Part shown: piece after piece, positions 61,516-64,000 of the stretch | Numbering within the stretch: position 1 is the stretch's first letter | Layout of the letters: each line of letters begins with the position of its first letter | Assembly: GCA_003990705.1 (NCBI GenBank) | Contig: AP018320.1 | Span: 62,001 to 126,000 of the forward strand | Direction: 5' to 3' | Length of the DNA: 64,000 nt | Source of the DNA: Nostoc sp. HK-01 | Lineage (GTDB): Bacteria > Cyanobacteriota > Cyanobacteriia > Cyanobacteriales > Nostocaceae | Made by a program: the position numbers and the translations under genes | The notes under the pieces: model-generated | Databases searched by the model: none | What the model was told of the DNA's origin: nothing | The model's input: only the letters and a program-made list of their open reading frames with translations

Positions 61516-61965
61516 TTATCCCATTCCAGTAAAGAAACTAGCCGCTACCCCCAACCAAGGTAAAAGTTTAGTAATAATGGGCTCAACTTTCTGCCAAAGA
61601 CCTGTACCTGCTTCAACAGTTTCACCAGCTTCCTTGAGAACTTTTGTCGCCCGTTGCAAATTCTTAGCTGCGAAATCCTTATCGGGTTCTTTTTGCTGTA
61701 CCTCATCTTTAGCAGCATCTAGAAATTGGATTACTTTCGCTGTCTGAGTTTCTGGTAAATCGGAACTGCGAAACAATCCCTCAAGTTGAGCGATTAATTC
61801 AACTACATCTGCCTGAGTTAATGTTTTAGAAGATTCACTTGTACCGATTTCTTGATTTTGGGTCACATTTATATCTCGACCCGCCATTCCTCCAATTTGG
61901 ACATCGGAAAGTTGACCGCCACTAATACTAAATGATTGGGAGGGCTTTTCTTCTTTTTCTGACAT
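61516..61965 (-). CDS. Small partner of the NACHT protein with shared VQIGG motif
   Basis: 149 residues. The N-terminus LSDVQIGGMAGRDINVTQNQ closely matches the NACHT protein's LKNVQIGGIAGRDLYVNQIQ. The middle (ADVVELIAQLEGLFRSSDLP, KVIQFLDAAKDEVQQKEPDK) is helical, like effector-associated or tetratrico-type adaptor domains, and the end (LLPWLGVAASFFTGMG) is hydrophobic. It is co-transcribed with the NACHT gene. Function unknown; docking through the shared motif is inferred. Confidence 0.75.
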   Translation of the reverse strand: MSEKEEKPSQSFSISGGQLSDVQIGGMAGRDINVTQNQEIGTSESSKTLTQADVVELIAQLEGLFRSSDLPETQTAKVIQFLDAAKDEVQQKEPDKDFAAKNLQRATKVLKEAGETVEAGTGLWQKVEPIITKLLPWLGVAASFFTGMG

Positions 61966-62248
61966 GAACTTTTTTTCAATAAATTAGACATCTATTCTCT
62001 TATTTTTAGAATTTATAGTCAACTAGGTATTTTTGTACTTTTTGTATCTATATTTAATCAATTTGCAAAAATAAAAATAATAGCCAAGCTCTTAACCGCA
62101 ATATTGCAAGCATTTAAGTATTTATTTAAAATAATACTTAAAACCAAATTTTTTGTAAAAATTTTATAATGTAAAAACTCTAAATTAATTTATTCATTAA
62201 AATAAAAAATGGTATTTGCTCCTGACACCCATGCTTAACAGTAGAGGG
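61966..62248. other. AT-rich intergenic region
   Basis: 283 bases, very AT-rich, between the start of the small NACHT partner and the stop of the hydrolase gene. It should hold the promoter of the NACHT pair. No gene or repeat seen. Confidence 0.4.
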
Positions 62249-63277
62249 TTAATACCGCAATGCTTCAATAAAATTAAGAATATCTTGAGTTACCATTTCA
62301 GTATTCATTGGAGATACAATATCTCCAATAATAATATGATTGTAAGGATCTTGGCTTTCATTAATATATATCTTTTTTTTATTATAAGTTGCCAATCGTC
62401 TAAATATATCTTCTGATTTTTGAGTATTAGTTACCTGATCAAAGGGTGAAAAAATCATTAACACTGGCTGTCTGATATTTTCAACTTTTGCTTCTCTAGC
62501 GATCTTTACTGTTCCCATCATAGGCAAAAGAGCTTCAACAGGATAACTAGTCGTCCAGTATTTCCCCTGTTGTGGATTTATAGGTTCCCAACTTCGATTA
62601 GAACCTATAATTATTTTTGCTAGAGTTTTTCCCCAAGGCCATAATAGAACATCACTAATAGGTTGTTTTGGACTAAAATTTGGTGATATTAATACTAATG
62701 CCACAACATCATCATTCATATTTTGAACTTCAGATGCTAACCACATAGTAAGTGCTGATCCTGTAGAAAAGCTTATAATTATTACTTTTTCTCCTATTAT
62801 TTTGCCTATTTCAACAGCCTCAAAAGTGTCATTTATCCAATCGTTTACCGATGCTTCCGCCAAGGCTTTACCGCCACGACCATGACCTGTTAATCGGGTA
62901 AGAAAAAGATTAGCTTTTAAATTTTTAGCAACGTTTTCACACAAAGGATATGTATCCTTTCTAGTTGACGAAAACCCGTGTATGTAAACAATTGCTATCT
63001 TTGTCTTTTGCTTTTTTAAGGGATTTGCCCAAATAATAATTTTTTCACTCCCAGAGGTAATATCATCAAATTTTTGCTCTGATTCTTTTAAAAAATTGTC
63101 TAGTTCTTCAGGCTCTTTAGGTAATTTAACTTTTTTTATAGTTTTATCAATAGGAACTTTAGCTCCAATAAAAAATAGCAAACTCATACAAAATATTAAA
63201 TAAATTATAATTATTGGCAACTTCTTCATCAAGTTATTTTTAGTTAATAAAAAACAAGCAATTCTGAACGTTCTCAT
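62249..63277 (-). CDS. Membrane-anchored alpha/beta hydrolase
   Basis: 342 residues from the ATG at 63277; the ATG at 63229 (MKKLPIIIIYLIFCMSLLFF) would start just before the membrane helix and may be correct. The fold marks are AIVYIHGFSSTRKDTYPL (oxyanion region), nucleophile IIISFSTGSALT (Ser near 169), acid FSPFDQVTN (Asp near 280) and PYNHIII (His near 312). Likely an esterase, lipase or peptidase anchored in the membrane. Very AT-rich like the NTPase gene at 16.9 kb. Confidence 0.85.
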   Translation of the reverse strand: MRTFRIACFLLTKNNLMKKLPIIIIYLIFCMSLLFFIGAKVPIDKTIKKVKLPKEPEELDNFLKESEQKFDDITSGSEKIIIWANPLKKQKTKIAIVYIHGFSSTRKDTYPLCENVAKNLKANLFLTRLTGHGRGGKALAEASVNDWINDTFEAVEIGKIIGEKVIIISFSTGSALTMWLASEVQNMNDDVVALVLISPNFSPKQPISDVLLWPWGKTLAKIIIGSNRSWEPINPQQGKYWTTSYPVEALLPMMGTVKIAREAKVENIRQPVLMIFSPFDQVTNTQKSEDIFRRLATYNKKKIYINESQDPYNHIIIGDIVSPMNTEMVTQDILNFIEALRY

Positions 63278-63607
63278 ATTTTGTAATGCCCGGCAATAAT
63301 TTTGAGTTAACAGCAGTCTTTTTTTTAGAACGGAAAGGGTCGCTTTTAAGTGCTACTGATTGCTGATTAATAAATATATTCACAGTTTGCATAAGAAAAT
63401 TGCTATTTGTTTAATTTTTTATTCTTTTTATTAACCTATTGATAAAGTGACTCGGCTTTACGAGCAGGGTGCGGATGTAGAACGCATTGAGACATATATT
63501 CGGCGGTGGTGGCTGTGGGTGAATTGTGGGGTGTTTTTAGGTTGCACGGGTGGGGTGGTTTGGTGGGTTACTTGGTTAACGCACCCTACAAGATCAGGCG
63601 ATCGCAC
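63278..63607 (+). other. Gap with a possible gene remnant
   Basis: At about 63441-63540 the plus strand reads TRLYEQGADVERIETYIRRW and WLWVNCGVF, which looks like coding debris without a start. The left part, next to the hydrolase start, is AT-rich. Nothing else seen. Confidence 0.35.
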
Positions 63608-64000
63608 TCAGGGTAGTTTAACCCAGTATTTCTTCGCTGTCGCGTCTCGCTTTATCCAATCATTCAGCCCCTTCATTATTGATTTTTTCGCAGCCCCGGA
63701 TAACTTGGCAAATGGCGTATCCTTCGCCGTCGAGTTACACAAGGTATGCGCTGTCATGTATTGATGATGGACTTGGGGAAACTCCCAACCCGCATATTTC
63801 TTCAGTTTTTTCCACGTATCGTGTGATCCCCATCTACCCACCCGTTTTTTCGCCGTCGCTCCTAATGCCAACAGTCCGTCTGTTACATATGCAAATGGCA
63901 TTTCACGCGGATGGGCAACGGGCGGTTGGCATTTGACGTTCTTTGACCCCCTCACATAATCCCTCTCCTTTCCACTCCCCTTTTCTACTACTAAACTTTC
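63608..64000 (-). CDS. Hypothetical protein (5' end outside window)
   Basis: The frame is open from the right edge to the stop at 63608, about 130 codons. It reads REMPFAYVTDGLLALGATAK, RVGRWGSHDTWKKLKKYAGW, LSGAAKKSIMKGLNDWIKRD. A GTG at 63955 gives a 115-residue form, but the open frame beyond suggests a longer protein. Basic, Trp- and Lys-rich, perhaps nucleic-acid binding. Family not recognised. Confidence 0.5.
   Translation of the reverse strand, partial: ESLVVEKGSGKERDYVRGSKNVKCQPPVAHPREMPFAYVTDGLLALGATAKKRVGRWGSHDTWKKLKKYAGWEFPQVHHQYMTAHTLCNSTAKDTPFAKLSGAAKKSIMKGLNDWIKRDATAKKYWVKLP

Noticed and set aside
63447-63764. 105-codon plus frame near the right edge
   Set aside because: Its second half is antisense to the more protein-like minus frame that runs off the right edge; only the first 35 codons look like coding debris.

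Overview
The window looks like part of a large plasmid of a filamentous, Nostoc/Anabaena-type cyanobacterium. The evidence is a CyRepA1-type plasmid replication protein running off the left edge, frequent GCGATCGC (HIP1) octamers, group II introns, an array with a GAAAC-ending CRISPR repeat, and many decayed gene ends. The host and replicon are inferred; no rRNA, tRNA or chromosomal housekeeping gene is visible.

Layout. (1) 1-16.7 kb is plasmid backbone: the replication protein, an AlkB-like dioxygenase and a long minus-strand run of small plasmid genes. The run ends at a divergent, operator-like region at 15.29-15.33 kb beside an XRE regulator. Two of these genes are broken by mobile DNA. 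A 297-codon gene is split by an IS903-group element with a 9-bp target duplication, and a 272-codon gene is split at 8417-12972 by what reads as a nested pair of group II introns (a twintron). (2) 16.8-37.4 kb is a defence island. It holds a P-loop NTPase gene behind an IS630-type MITE, then an 18-kb minus-strand block: a small leader gene, zorA, zorB, zorC, a DrmD-like helicase, an adenine methylase, a HEPN/RelE-like protein, and a giant DUF1998 helicase with a nuclease-like tail. This looks like ZorABC of Zorya joined to a class 1 DISARM-like module. (3) 37.4-41.7 kb has an hsdR remnant, an EF-hand protein, an N-terminally short cas6, an EVE-domain gene between two direct repeats, and a CRISPR array (17 identical repeats plus a diverged tail). 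(4) 42-48.2 kb carries metabolic cargo (cytochrome P450, LuxR regulator, MAPEG protein, SAM methyltransferase) and an IS630 element with a probable -1 frameshift. (5) 48.2-55.8 kb is a second defence-like cluster: a NucS-like nuclease divergent from a DnaQ exonuclease-AAA ATPase fusion, a GmrSD-like DUF262/HNH protein, a NERD nuclease and a membrane protein. (6) 56-64 kb has a lipoprotein, a beta-propeller protein, remnants, a NACHT NTPase with a small partner sharing its N-terminal motif, a membrane-anchored hydrolase, and a partial gene at the right edge.

Three copies of an HsdR C-terminal fragment and three of an EVE-domain C-terminal fragment are scattered among the defence genes. They suggest repeated recombination and module exchange. 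The best candidates for undescribed biology are the Zorya/DISARM-like composite with its HEPN protein, and the exonuclease-AAA/GmrSD/NERD cluster.
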